From Croceibacterium_A sp044506885 (GTDB lineage Bacteria > Pseudomonadota > Alphaproteobacteria > Sphingomonadales > Sphingomonadaceae): 64,000 bases of DNA. The notes below the pieces were generated by a model, which was not told where the DNA came from, did not search any database, and saw only the letters and a program-made list of their open reading frames with translations. The stretch's first letter is position 1. Each line of letters begins with the position of its first letter. The DNA lies in NCBI GenBank assembly GCA_044506885.1, contig JBIQKC010000014.1, forward strand, positions 1-64,000, in the 5' to 3' direction. A program made the position numbers and the translations under genes. This document shows, in pieces, positions 1 through 9,956 of the stretch.

Positions 1-3083
<3,083 letters not shown>

Positions 3084-3100
3084 TCGTTCGATCCGACTTG

Positions 3101-3139
3101 AAAAGGCCCCGCCGGAGCGATCCGGCGGGGCTTTTTCTT
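3101..3139 (+). terminator. Intrinsic terminator of rpoC
   Basis: A perfect 10-bp stem (CCCCGCCGGA at 3107-3116 with TCCGGCGGGG at 3121-3130) closes a GCGA tetraloop. The run CTTTTTCTTT follows. This is the clearest rho-independent terminator in the window. Confidence 0.93.
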
Positions 3140-3172
3140 TGAGCGCGGGCGGCACTGCTGTATCGTAAGCCA

Positions 3173-3622
3173 ATGTTTCGCGCCGCGTTCGTCTCGCTAT
3201 CGCTGTGCGCGCTGGCCGCCTGCCAGCCCGCGGCCGAAGGACCTCGGGAAGCGCCCGAAGCGCCCGACACCACGGCCGAAACCACGTCGATCGTCTCCTC
3301 GGCCGAAGCGCTGGCGGGCGAGTACCGCGTGGCCGGGATCGACGGGGCGGACGTGAACCTGCCGCACGGGATCAGCGCCGCGATCACGGACGAGCGGATC
3401 GACATCCAGTCGGACTGCATCCGTTTTGCCTGGACCTATCGCTTCGAGAACCAGTTGCTGGTGACCGAGCAGGCGCCGGTGGCGAGCTGCCGGCGCGCGT
3501 TCCTGCCCCAGGAACAGGCGTTGCAGCAGGCGGTCGAGGCAGCCGACGTGGTCCGCCGCACGCCCTCGAACGGTATCGAGCTGAGCGGCGGCGGGCGTTC
3601 GGTGACCTTGTTCAGCCAATAG
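3173..3622 (+). CDS. Small lipoprotein, META/HslJ-like
   Basis: Predicted 149-aa lipoprotein. The N-terminus is a short hydrophobic signal ending in LAAC, giving a lipobox Cys at residue 17, and a Pro/Glu/Thr-rich linker follows to about residue 45. The remaining ~100 residues (LAGEYRVAGIDG..., two Cys near 83 and 105) recall small META/HslJ-type beta domains seen in sphingomonad exported proteins, but no catalytic motif is visible. It stands alone, 90 bases after rpoC, behind the rpoC terminator. The function is unknown. The family assignment rests on the look of the G-Y/W-x-V-x-x-I-x-G opening and is tentative. Confidence 0.75.
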   Translation: MFRAAFVSLSLCALAACQPAAEGPREAPEAPDTTAETTSIVSSAEALAGEYRVAGIDGADVNLPHGISAAITDERIDIQSDCIRFAWTYRFENQLLVTEQAPVASCRRAFLPQEQALQQAVEAADVVRRTPSNGIELSGGGRSVTLFSQ

Positions 3623-3658
3623 GCCGGTTCGCCCAGCGACTGGCGAATCGGGCATTTT
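3623..3658 (+). terminator. Possible intrinsic terminator after the lipoprotein gene
   Basis: An imperfect stem pairs GCCGGTTCGCC (3623-3633) with GGCGAATCGGGC (3642-3653), with one bulge, and is followed by ATTTT. It sits immediately after the stop codon of the lipoprotein gene. Confidence 0.5.
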
Positions 3659-3697
3659 GCGCTAACCTGCGCGCCAGATACGAGGGGAGACCAGTCC

Positions 3698-4075
3698 ATG
3701 AAACCGATCGCAAGCCTGTTCGCCATCGCCAGCATCGTTGCTCCCGCCATGGCCCTTGCCGCAGCGCCTTCCGCCGACATCAGCGGCACCTGGACCACCA
3801 CGTTCGACAGTCAGGTGGGCGAGCAGACCTATACCTACGACTTCAAGCTCGAAGGCGAGACGCTCACCGGGCACGCCAAGTCGAACGTCGGCGAGGGCGA
3901 CCTCAAGGGCAGTGTCGACGGCGACAAGGTCACGTTCGTCGAAAACCTCGATTATCAGGGGCAGGCGCTGGCGATCACCTACACCGGGCAGATCGTCTCG
4001 GCCGATGAGATCGAGTTCTCGCGCGACGTGGCCGGCCAGGGCGGCGAGAGCTTCACCGCGACACGGCAGAAGTAG
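3698..4075 (+). CDS. Secreted small beta-rich protein of unknown function
   Basis: 125-aa protein with a Sec signal peptide (MKPIASLFAIASIVAPAMAL, cleavage expected near ALA-AA at residues 20-23). The mature part has the pattern SGTWTTTFDSQVGEQTYTYDF followed by alternating hydrophobic strands (GETLTGHA, GDLKGSVDGDKVTF, IVSADEIEF). This is typical of small exported lipocalin-like or beta-sandwich proteins that recur in Sphingomonadales next to unrelated genes. A purine-rich site (GAGGGGAGA, 3682-3690) precedes the ATG. No catalytic or metal motif is seen, so the role is unknown. It lies between a lipoprotein gene and gltX with no overlap to either. Confidence 0.75.
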   Translation: MKPIASLFAIASIVAPAMALAAAPSADISGTWTTTFDSQVGEQTYTYDFKLEGETLTGHAKSNVGEGDLKGSVDGDKVTFVENLDYQGQALAITYTGQIVSADEIEFSRDVAGQGGESFTATRQK

Positions 4076-4130
4076 CTTCGAGTCCGGATCGCGCGCTTTC
4101 GCGAGCCGCGAAATCGCCTATGGGGGCGGC

Positions 4131-5459
4131 ATGACTGTCGTTACCCGCTTTGCCCCCTCGCCCACCGGGCGGCTGCATGTCGGCAATATCCGCACGGCGC
4201 TGCATAACTGGCTGCTGGCGCGGAAAAGCGGCGGGCGGTTCCTGTTGCGGATCGACGATACCGATGCCGCGCGCAGCGAAGAACGGTTCGTAGAGGCGCT
4301 CCGGGCGGACCTGGCCTGGCTGGGGCTGGAGCCGGACGGGGAGGAGCGGCAGTCGGCGCGGCTGGCGCTCTATAAGGCCGCCGCGGACCGGCTCGTCGAT
4401 GCAGGCCGGCTCTATCCCTGCTGGGAGACTCCGCAGGAGCTCGACCTGAAGCGCAAGGTGCAACTTGGGCGCGGGTTGCCGCCGATCTACGACCGGGCGG
4501 CTCTTCAGCTCACGGAAGCGGAGAAAAACGAGAAACTCCTTGCGGGCGACATGCCGCACTGGCGTTTCAAGCTCGATCACGCCGAGCCGATCGAATGGCT
4601 CGACGGGATTCGCGGCCCGCAGCATTTCGATCCCGCGCAACTGAGCGATCCGGTCGTGCTGCGCGCGGACCGTTCGTGGCTCTACATGCTGCCGAGCGCA
4701 GTGGACGACATCGACATGGGCGTGACCGACGTGCTGCGCGGCGAGGATCACGTGTCCAACACCGCGACGCAGATTCAGATGTTCACCGCTCTCGGCGCGG
4801 AACCGCCGCGCTTCGCGCACGAGGCGCTGCTGGTGGGCGTCGAAGGCAAGCTGTCGAAGCGGCTCGGCTCGCTCGGGATCGAGGCTTTTCGGGAGCAGGG
4901 CATCGAGCCCGAGGCGCTGGCGGCGCTGCTGGCGCGGCTCGGCACTTCGCAGCCGGTCGAGCCGATCGCCGACCGGGACGTGCTGGTGGAGACGTTCGAC
5001 CTCGGCGCGTTCGGGCGTGCGCCGGCGAAGTTCGACGAAGCCGAGCTGGCGCGACTCAACGCCGCCATCGTCCACCAGATGGCTTATGCGCAAGTGGCCG
5101 AACGGTTGCCCGAAGGAATGGACGCGCGGGGATGGGAAGCCATCCGGCCGAACCTCGAGCGCGTGGCCGATGCCGCCGACTGGTGGCGTGTCGTCACCGG
5201 CCCCGTCGCGCCGCCGCAGTTCGATGACGAGACGCGGGCCTATCTCGGCGAGGCGGCGCGCGTGCAGGCCTGGGGCGACGATCCGTGGAGCGCGCTCACC
5301 GGCGCGCTGAAGGCGGCGACCGGGCGCAAGGGCAAGGCGCTGTTCCTGCCGCTGCGGCAGGCGCTCACCGGCCGTGACCACGGGCCGGACATGCACGCGC
5401 TGCTGCCGCTGATCGGCGAGGAAGAAGCGCGCAAGCGACTGCTCGCCGCTGCGGGCTGA
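4131..5459 (+). CDS. gltX: Glutamate-tRNA ligase (short alphaproteobacterial paralogue)
   Basis: Class I aminoacyl-tRNA synthetase charging tRNA-Glu (442 aa). The catalytic core opens with RFAPSPTGRLHVGNIRTAL, where LHVGN is the HIGH motif. KLSKR near residue 241 is the KMSKS signature. The C-terminal anticodon-binding part is present, so this is not the truncated GluQ enzyme (about 300 aa). The frame is open far upstream, but the alignment-relevant start is the ATG at 4131, and homologues begin exactly at FAPSPTG. Many alphaproteobacteria carry two GltX proteins, and the 440-aa size fits the second type (gltX2). Whether it also serves tRNA-Gln, as in organisms using the GatCAB route, cannot be read here. 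Confidence 0.95.
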   Translation: MTVVTRFAPSPTGRLHVGNIRTALHNWLLARKSGGRFLLRIDDTDAARSEERFVEALRADLAWLGLEPDGEERQSARLALYKAAADRLVDAGRLYPCWETPQELDLKRKVQLGRGLPPIYDRAALQLTEAEKNEKLLAGDMPHWRFKLDHAEPIEWLDGIRGPQHFDPAQLSDPVVLRADRSWLYMLPSAVDDIDMGVTDVLRGEDHVSNTATQIQMFTALGAEPPRFAHEALLVGVEGKLSKRLGSLGIEAFREQGIEPEALAALLARLGTSQPVEPIADRDVLVETFDLGAFGRAPAKFDEAELARLNAAIVHQMAYAQVAERLPEGMDARGWEAIRPNLERVADAADWWRVVTGPVAPPQFDDETRAYLGEAARVQAWGDDPWSALTGALKAATGRKGKALFLPLRQALTGRDHGPDMHALLPLIGEEEARKRLLAAAG

Positions 5460-5499
5460 CGCCACTTTCCAACCGAAGTACGTTGCGAGGCGAGAAAGC

Positions 5500-5524
5500 G
5501 CTTGCTTCGACAAGCAGGTTTTAT
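5500..5524 (+). terminator. Weak terminator-like hairpin after gltX
   Basis: GCTTG (5500-5504) pairs with CAAGC (5511-5515) around CTTCGA and is followed by AGGTTTTAT. The stem is only 5 bp and the T tract is short, so termination is uncertain. It also lies just upstream of the znuD promoter region. Confidence 0.3.
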
Positions 5525-5538
5525 GTTATATTGTCACA
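5524..5538 (+). promoter_or_regulatory. Putative Zur box overlapping the -10 of the zinc receptor gene
   Basis: TGTTATATTGTCACA is an imperfect palindrome that resembles the alphaproteobacterial Zur operator (TGTTATA..TATAACA). It lies 35-49 bases before the receptor ATG and contains a TATATT that could be the -10 box. It is one of the few AT-rich spots in a GC-rich neighbourhood. Zinc-bound Zur would repress here. This is inferred from motif and gene identity. Confidence 0.55.
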
Positions 5539-5572
5539 CAAGTTCCCCGGTCAGCAACAAGACGAACCTTTC

Positions 5573-7750
5573 ATGCACACCTTGCGGGCATCGCTGCTCC
5601 TTTCCGTTTCGCTCGCCGCCACACCGGCGCTGGCGCAATCTGCCGACGATGCCGCCCCAGCTCCGGCGCGGGAGGAGCGCGTCGAGCCGACCGGAGACGA
5701 CTTTCACACGCCGATCGTGGTCACCGCCGCCGGGCTCAACCGGCTGGACGTGCTGGCGGGGACATCGGTCCTCTCGGGCACCGAGTTGCAGCGCAATCTC
5801 GACGGGCAGCTCGGCGACGTGCTGGACAAGCTGCCCGGCGTTTCCGCTTCGGGCTTCGCGCCGGGCGTTTCGCGGCCCGTGCTGCGCGGCTTCGGCGGCG
5901 AGCGGGTGCGGGTGCTGACCGACGGCGTGGGCGCGATCGACGCGTCGAGCACGTCCGACGACCATGCGGTGACGGTCGATCCGCTGATCGCCGAGCGGAT
6001 CGAGGTGCTGCGGGGGCCGGCGGTGCTGCTCTATGGCAGCTCGGCCATCGGCGGCGCGGTCAACGTGGTGACCAAGCGCATTCCGCCGCGCGTGCCGGAC
6101 GAACCGATCCATATCGACGCCATCGTCAGCGGCGACACGGCCGCGAACCGGCGCGAGGGCGGGTTGTCGCTCGATGTGCCGCTCGGCGCAAATTTCGCCT
6201 TCCACGTCGACGGGTCCTATCGCAACACCGACAACCTCTCGATCTCCGGCTACGTCGCCACGCCCGCGCTGCGCGCCGAGCTGCTGGAGCATGCCGCCGA
6301 GGAAGAGGATGAAGGCCACCTGGAGGAAGCGGAGGAGTTCCGCGAGGGGGCCGAAGCGAGGGACGAACTGCCCGATAGCTGGACCGAAACCTACTCGCTC
6401 GGCGCCGGCATCGCGTTCGTGACCGACAAGGTCAATCTCGGCGTGTCCTACGACTACTACGACACCCGCTACGGCATTCCAGGGCTGCCCGGAGTGGGCC
6501 ATGTCCATGCCGACGAGGATCATGACCACGATCACGAGGAGGATGAGGACCACGATCACGATCATGAGGACGACCACGCGCACGAAGGCCCGGTCTCGAT
6601 CGGCATGAAGCGTCACCGGGTGGACTTGCGGGGCGAAGTGGAGCTTGGCGGGTTCTTCCAGCGCGCGCAGACCCGCTGGGGCTACAGCAATTACACCCAT
6701 ACCGAATTCGAAGGCGACGAGATCGGCACCGTGTTCGATGTCGAGGGCATCGAGGGACGGGTGGAACTGGTGCAGGCGCGCAGAAACGGCTGGGGCGGCT
6801 CGATCGGCGGGCAGTTCTCGCACGTCGATTTCGCGGCGACCGGAGAGGAAGCCTTCGTGCCGTCGAACAAGACCGACAGCCTGGCGCTGTTCACGGTGCA
6901 GGAGTTCGATTTCGATCCGTTCGAGCTGGAAGCGGGCGGGCGCTACGAGCACACGACCGTCGATTCGGCGGCGGGGGCGAAGCGCTCTTTCGATACCGTG
7001 TCCGGCGCGGTCGGCCTGTCTTACGGCCTGCTGGAGGAATTCCGCGCAGGTGTGAACCTGTCGCGCGCCGAGCGCGCTCCTTCGGCGCAGGAACTGCTCG
7101 CCGACGGGCCGCATATCGCCACCCAGCAGTACGAGATCGGCAACCTGGCGCTGGGGAAGGAAGGGTCGTGGGGCGTCGAAGGCTACCTGCGCGGTTCGAT
7201 CGGCGAGGCGCGCATTTCCGCCAGCGTCTATCGCAACTGGTTCGACGGGTTCATCTTTCTGTCCGAGACCGGCGCCGAGGAAGACGGGATGCCGGTTTAC
7301 CGCTTCCTGCAACAGGATGCGGACCAGTTCGGGATCGAGGGCGAAGTGAGCGTCCCGGTCTACGAGGACGACGGCTTCCGGCTGCTCGCGGACCTGCGCG
7401 GCGATTATGTCCGGGCGACGCTGGCGGACGGCTCGCCGGTCCCGCGCATCCCGCCGCTGAGCCTGCTCGGCGCGCTCGAAGGGCAGTTCGGCCACTTCGA
7501 CGCGCGGGCCGAAGTGCAATGGTTCGACAAGCAGGGGCGCACCGCCGCGCTGGAAACACCGACCGACGGCTTCACGTTCGTCAACCTGTCGCTCGCCTGG
7601 CATCCGCTGGAAGGGGCGAACAACGTGACCGTCATCGCCGGGGTGGACAACCTGTTCGACGTGGAAGGCCGCCGCCACTCCAGCTTCACCAAGGAGTTCG
7701 TGCCGCTGGCCGGACGCAACGCGAAGCTGAGCGTCAAGGCGAGCTTTTGA
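5573..7750 (+). CDS. znuD: TonB-dependent outer-membrane zinc receptor, ZnuD-like
   Basis: 725-aa outer-membrane receptor that would import zinc using TonB energy. It has a signal peptide (LLLSVSLAATPALAQ), a plug domain (LDKLPGVSASGFAPGVSRPV, IDASSTSDDHAV, EVLRGPAVLLYGSSAIGGAV) and a beta-barrel ending in Phe. The plug wording closely follows Neisseria ZnuD. An extracellular loop at about residues 309-338 (6497-6585) is a run of His, Asp and Glu (HDHDHEEDEDHDHDH). A second acidic loop lies near 6285-6370. His/acid loops are the metal-capturing hallmark of ZnuD. The ATG at 5573 is chosen because it starts the signal peptide; the frame is open further upstream. A Zur-like box precedes it. Haem or another metal is a less likely substrate. 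Confidence 0.88.
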   Translation: MHTLRASLLLSVSLAATPALAQSADDAAPAPAREERVEPTGDDFHTPIVVTAAGLNRLDVLAGTSVLSGTELQRNLDGQLGDVLDKLPGVSASGFAPGVSRPVLRGFGGERVRVLTDGVGAIDASSTSDDHAVTVDPLIAERIEVLRGPAVLLYGSSAIGGAVNVVTKRIPPRVPDEPIHIDAIVSGDTAANRREGGLSLDVPLGANFAFHVDGSYRNTDNLSISGYVATPALRAELLEHAAEEEDEGHLEEAEEFREGAEARDELPDSWTETYSLGAGIAFVTDKVNLGVSYDYYDTRYGIPGLPGVGHVHADEDHDHDHEEDEDHDHDHEDDHAHEGPVSIGMKRHRVDLRGEVELGGFFQRAQTRWGYSNYTHTEFEGDEIGTVFDVEGIEGRVELVQARRNGWGGSIGGQFSHVDFAATGEEAFVPSNKTDSLALFTVQEFDFDPFELEAGGRYEHTTVDSAAGAKRSFDTVSGAVGLSYGLLEEFRAGVNLSRAERAPSAQELLADGPHIATQQYEIGNLALGKEGSWGVEGYLRGSIGEARISASVYRNWFDGFIFLSETGAEEDGMPVYRFLQQDADQFGIEGEVSVPVYEDDGFRLLADLRGDYVRATLADGSPVPRIPPLSLLGALEGQFGHFDARAEVQWFDKQGRTAALETPTDGFTFVNLSLAWHPLEGANNVTVIAGVDNLFDVEGRRHSSFTKEFVPLAGRNAKLSVKASF

Positions 7751-7759
7751 CCACGCCGG

Positions 7760-8359
7760 TTATACCTCGTCGTAGTGGAACGGGGCTATCACGGGTTCGG
7801 GATAGGCTTCGTAGTCGATGCTCGGCGGGCGATCCGGGGCAAGGCCCTCGATCGAGCGCAGCAGCTTTACCCCTCCGCGATGCCAGCCTTCGTCGTACTC
7901 GGCGTAGAAGTTGACCACGCCGTGGAGGCTGGCGATGCGCCAGCGGCCATTCTCTCGCACATAGCCGTTCTCGTAAGTCGCTTCGCCCCAGCGTCCCTCG
8001 TGGCCCAGCCGCCCGACCATCATCAGCGTGCGCCAGCGGCCCTTCGCCGTACCGGCTTCGCTGTCCACATGCAGCACCGGCTGGAGCTGCATGTGGTTGT
8101 AAAGCGTGCCGCGGCCGTAGGGCGGGAGGTGGTTGAGGTAGGCGCGCACCCGTTCGCGCCCGACATAGACCCCGCGCCCGGCGATCTCGAGCGTGCCGTT
8201 TTCGGCGAAGAGGTCCGCCGCCTTGTCCCACAGGCCCTTGTCCACGTAGTAGCCGTAGGCGCCCTGGAGGTTCACGAGATCGCGGTAATCCTCCGTCGCC
8301 CGCGCGCGTTTTTCCAGTTCCTCGATACGCGCGGTCAGCGCGGCGATTGCGTCGGTCAC
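7760..8359 (-). CDS. NTF2-like (SnoaL_4) family protein
   Basis: 199-aa cone-shaped NTF2/SnoaL-fold protein. It begins with a short coiled coil (ALTARIEELEKRARATEDYRD), then the conserved LQGAYGYYVDKGLWDKAADLF and a barrel rich in His/Tyr/Trp (LYNHMQLQPVLHV, GRWRIASLHGVVNFYAEY). The GTG at 8359 has GGGAGAAAC upstream and is the best start. It lies 16 bases after dcd in the same direction, so it is probably co-transcribed. This subfamily is common in sphingomonads and includes cofactor-free lyases and hydratases; the diarylpropane lyase LdpA of lignin catabolism has this fold and about this size. The specific reaction cannot be assigned from sequence alone. Confidence 0.85.
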   Translation of the reverse strand: MTDAIAALTARIEELEKRARATEDYRDLVNLQGAYGYYVDKGLWDKAADLFAENGTLEIAGRGVYVGRERVRAYLNHLPPYGRGTLYNHMQLQPVLHVDSEAGTAKGRWRTLMMVGRLGHEGRWGEATYENGYVRENGRWRIASLHGVVNFYAEYDEGWHRGGVKLLRSIEGLAPDRPPSIDYEAYPEPVIAPFHYDEV

Positions 8360-8375
8360 CCGTTTCTCCCGCCGG

Positions 8376-8930
8376 TTACAGCCTGGGCAGAGTCACGCCC
8401 TGCTGGCCCATGTATTTGCCCGCGCGGTCGGCATAGCTCGTCTCGCACGGTTCGTTCCCTTGCAGGAACAGGAACTGGCACGCGCCTTCGTTGGCGTAGA
8501 TCCGGGCCGGGAGCGGGGTGGTGTTGGAGAATTCCAGCGTCACGTGGCCTTCCCATTCCGGCTCCAGCGGGGTGACGTTCACGATGATGCCGCAGCGCGC
8601 ATACGTGCTCTTGCCGAGGCAGATCACCAGCACGTCGCGCGGGATGCGGAAATATTCGACCGTGCGGGCAAGGACGAAGCTGTTGGGCGGGATCACGCAG
8701 ACGTCGGTCTTGCGATCGACGAAGCTGTTGGAGGCGAAGTCCTTCGGGTCGACGATGGCGTTGTCGACATTGGTGAAGATCTTGAATTCGTCCGCCACGC
8801 GCGCGTCGTAGCCGTAGGAGGACAGGCCGTAGGAAATGCACCCTTCGCGCCGCTGCGCCTCCACGAACGGTTCGATCATGCCCGAACGGCGGGCTTCGCT
8901 GCGTATCCAGCGGTCGCTGAGAATCGTCAT
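8376..8930 (-). CDS. dcd: dCTP deaminase
   Basis: 184-aa enzyme of the trimeric dUTPase fold that deaminates dCTP to dUTP, feeding dTMP synthesis. Typical motifs are SSYGYDARVADEF, GKSTYARCGIIVNVTPLEP and WEGHVTLEFSNTTPLPARIY, which contains the catalytic Glu. Length and both ends match the Dcd family. The ATG at 8930 shares one base with the fic stop codon (TGATG on the minus strand), so translation is likely coupled to fic. The frame is open upstream into fic, but homologues start at MTILSDRWIR. Confidence 0.96.
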   Translation of the reverse strand: MTILSDRWIRSEARRSGMIEPFVEAQRREGCISYGLSSYGYDARVADEFKIFTNVDNAIVDPKDFASNSFVDRKTDVCVIPPNSFVLARTVEYFRIPRDVLVICLGKSTYARCGIIVNVTPLEPEWEGHVTLEFSNTTPLPARIYANEGACQFLFLQGNEPCETSYADRAGKYMGQQGVTLPRL

Positions 8931-9610
8931 CAGTGGAATTTTCGCGTTGTTTCGCTTGCCTGGCCAGATTGAGTGGCAGCATCCAGGACTGCTTGCAATT
9001 GCTTCTGAAGATAGCGTTCCAGCAACGCGATCATCGCCCCAACATCGGTATCCTCGCCATCTGCTGCCCCGTCCAGCGCTTCCAGCGCTTCGTAGTAAGG
9101 CGCCTTGTCGGATGCAATCTGCTCCGGAATTGTCGGAGAGCCGGGTAGCCGCGCGCCCGAGCGCACGCAGAGCACAAGATACGCCACCGCGCGAGTGGTG
9201 CGCCCGTTGCCGTCCGCAAAGGGGTGAATCCAGTTGAGGCGCCACATGATGTACGCGCACAGCTCGATCGCGGACTTCTCTTCCCAATGACGCATGACCC
9301 ATTCGCAAAGGTCTTCCGTCTTTGAAGCTACCAGGCTTTCGTGCGGCGGATTGTGCTTGCTGCCGCCAATTTCGACCGGCGCATTTCGGAACGTACCGGC
9401 TTGCGGGTGCACACCGTTCATGGCGGTTCGATGCAGGCCTACGATCGTCGAGGGCTTTAATCTGAAAGGACGGCCATCCCGCACCGCGAGATCGATAAGG
9501 TCCAGGACCTCATCGAACTGAAGAAGCGCGTTCTCCGCCTCCAGGGCTGCCCTTTCGTCGGCGTCTTCGACAACGTGCGCGGAAGCCGACCGGGTTTCGC
9601 GATCAGCCAT
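8930..9610 (-). CDS. fic: Fic-domain protein (AMPylating toxin candidate)
   Basis: 226-aa Fic protein. The catalytic loop HPFADGNGRTTR is complete at residues 129-140: catalytic His129, acidic Asp132 and the phosphate-binding G-N-G-R. Such proteins transfer AMP (or other nucleotides) to hydroxyl side chains of targets. The N-terminal half is helical, with the beta-hairpin 'flap' region around GTFRNAPVEIGGSKHNPPH. A small protein encoded immediately upstream overlaps its start by 8 bases, the arrangement of class I Fic toxin-antitoxin pairs. Downstream it is coupled to dcd. Its target is unknown; class I Fic toxins such as VbhT/FicT AMPylate gyrase and topoisomerase IV. Confidence 0.92.
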   Translation of the reverse strand: MADRETRSASAHVVEDADERAALEAENALLQFDEVLDLIDLAVRDGRPFRLKPSTIVGLHRTAMNGVHPQAGTFRNAPVEIGGSKHNPPHESLVASKTEDLCEWVMRHWEEKSAIELCAYIMWRLNWIHPFADGNGRTTRAVAYLVLCVRSGARLPGSPTIPEQIASDKAPYYEALEALDGAADGEDTDVGAMIALLERYLQKQLQAVLDAATQSGQASETTRKFH

Positions 9611-9773
9611 TCCTGGGATGCTTTTCGGCCGCCCTGTCCACCATGGCCCTGGTCACCCTGTCGTTTTCTGTCTTGGCATTGCCATAGGCAAAGCTCCGGC
9701 GTTGCCGTTCAAGATCGGCCGCCGATTGGGGGATGCGCTTTGCGCGTTCGATCATTTCGTCGGTTTTGGACAT
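9603..9773 (-). CDS. Small Fic antitoxin candidate
   Basis: 56-aa highly charged helical protein directly upstream of fic and overlapping it by 8 bases. The ATG at 9773 is preferred because AAGAGG lies 6 bases upstream; a GTG at 9806 would add 11 residues. Its size, position and helix-loop-helix look match VbhA/FicA-type antitoxins. Those carry an inhibitory helix motif [S/T]xxxE[G/N] whose Glu blocks ATP binding. Here the matching place reads RRSFAYGNAKTEND: the Ser and the Asn are there, but the expected Glu is Gly. So it is either an antitoxin with a shifted or altered motif or only a look-alike. AT-rich ATATAGCGATATA (9783-9796) upstream is the likely promoter/operator. Confidence 0.7.
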   Translation of the reverse strand: MSKTDEMIERAKRIPQSAADLERQRRSFAYGNAKTENDRVTRAMVDRAAEKHPRNG

Positions 9774-9842
9774 CTGGGACCTCTTTATATCGCTATATGT
9801 AGCCACAAACTACGAAACTGCACGAGCTATCCGACTTCCCGG

Positions 9843-9939
9843 TAGTGGGTCGGTTTCAATTCCATCCCCTCGTCATCGCGAGCCCGGCTCAAGGCCGGGG
9901 TCCTCGCAATGACAAACGAGAATTGAAACTGGCCCACTA
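9843..9939. repeat. Long palindromic intergenic repeat (GTCATTGCGAGG family, copy 1)
   Basis: Nested inverted repeat between the Fic operon and putA. Outer arms TAGTGGGTCGGTTTCAATT and AATTGAAACTGGCCCACTA flank an inner pair, GTCATCGCGAG and CTCGCAATGAC, with AGCCCGGCTCAAGGCCGGGG at the centre. Related copies are at 13519-13621, 36355-36446 and 63788-63917. The outer GGTTTCAATT arm is shared with the last copy. Confidence 0.85.
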
Positions 9940-9956
9940 TCGACTTCCCCCGTCGA

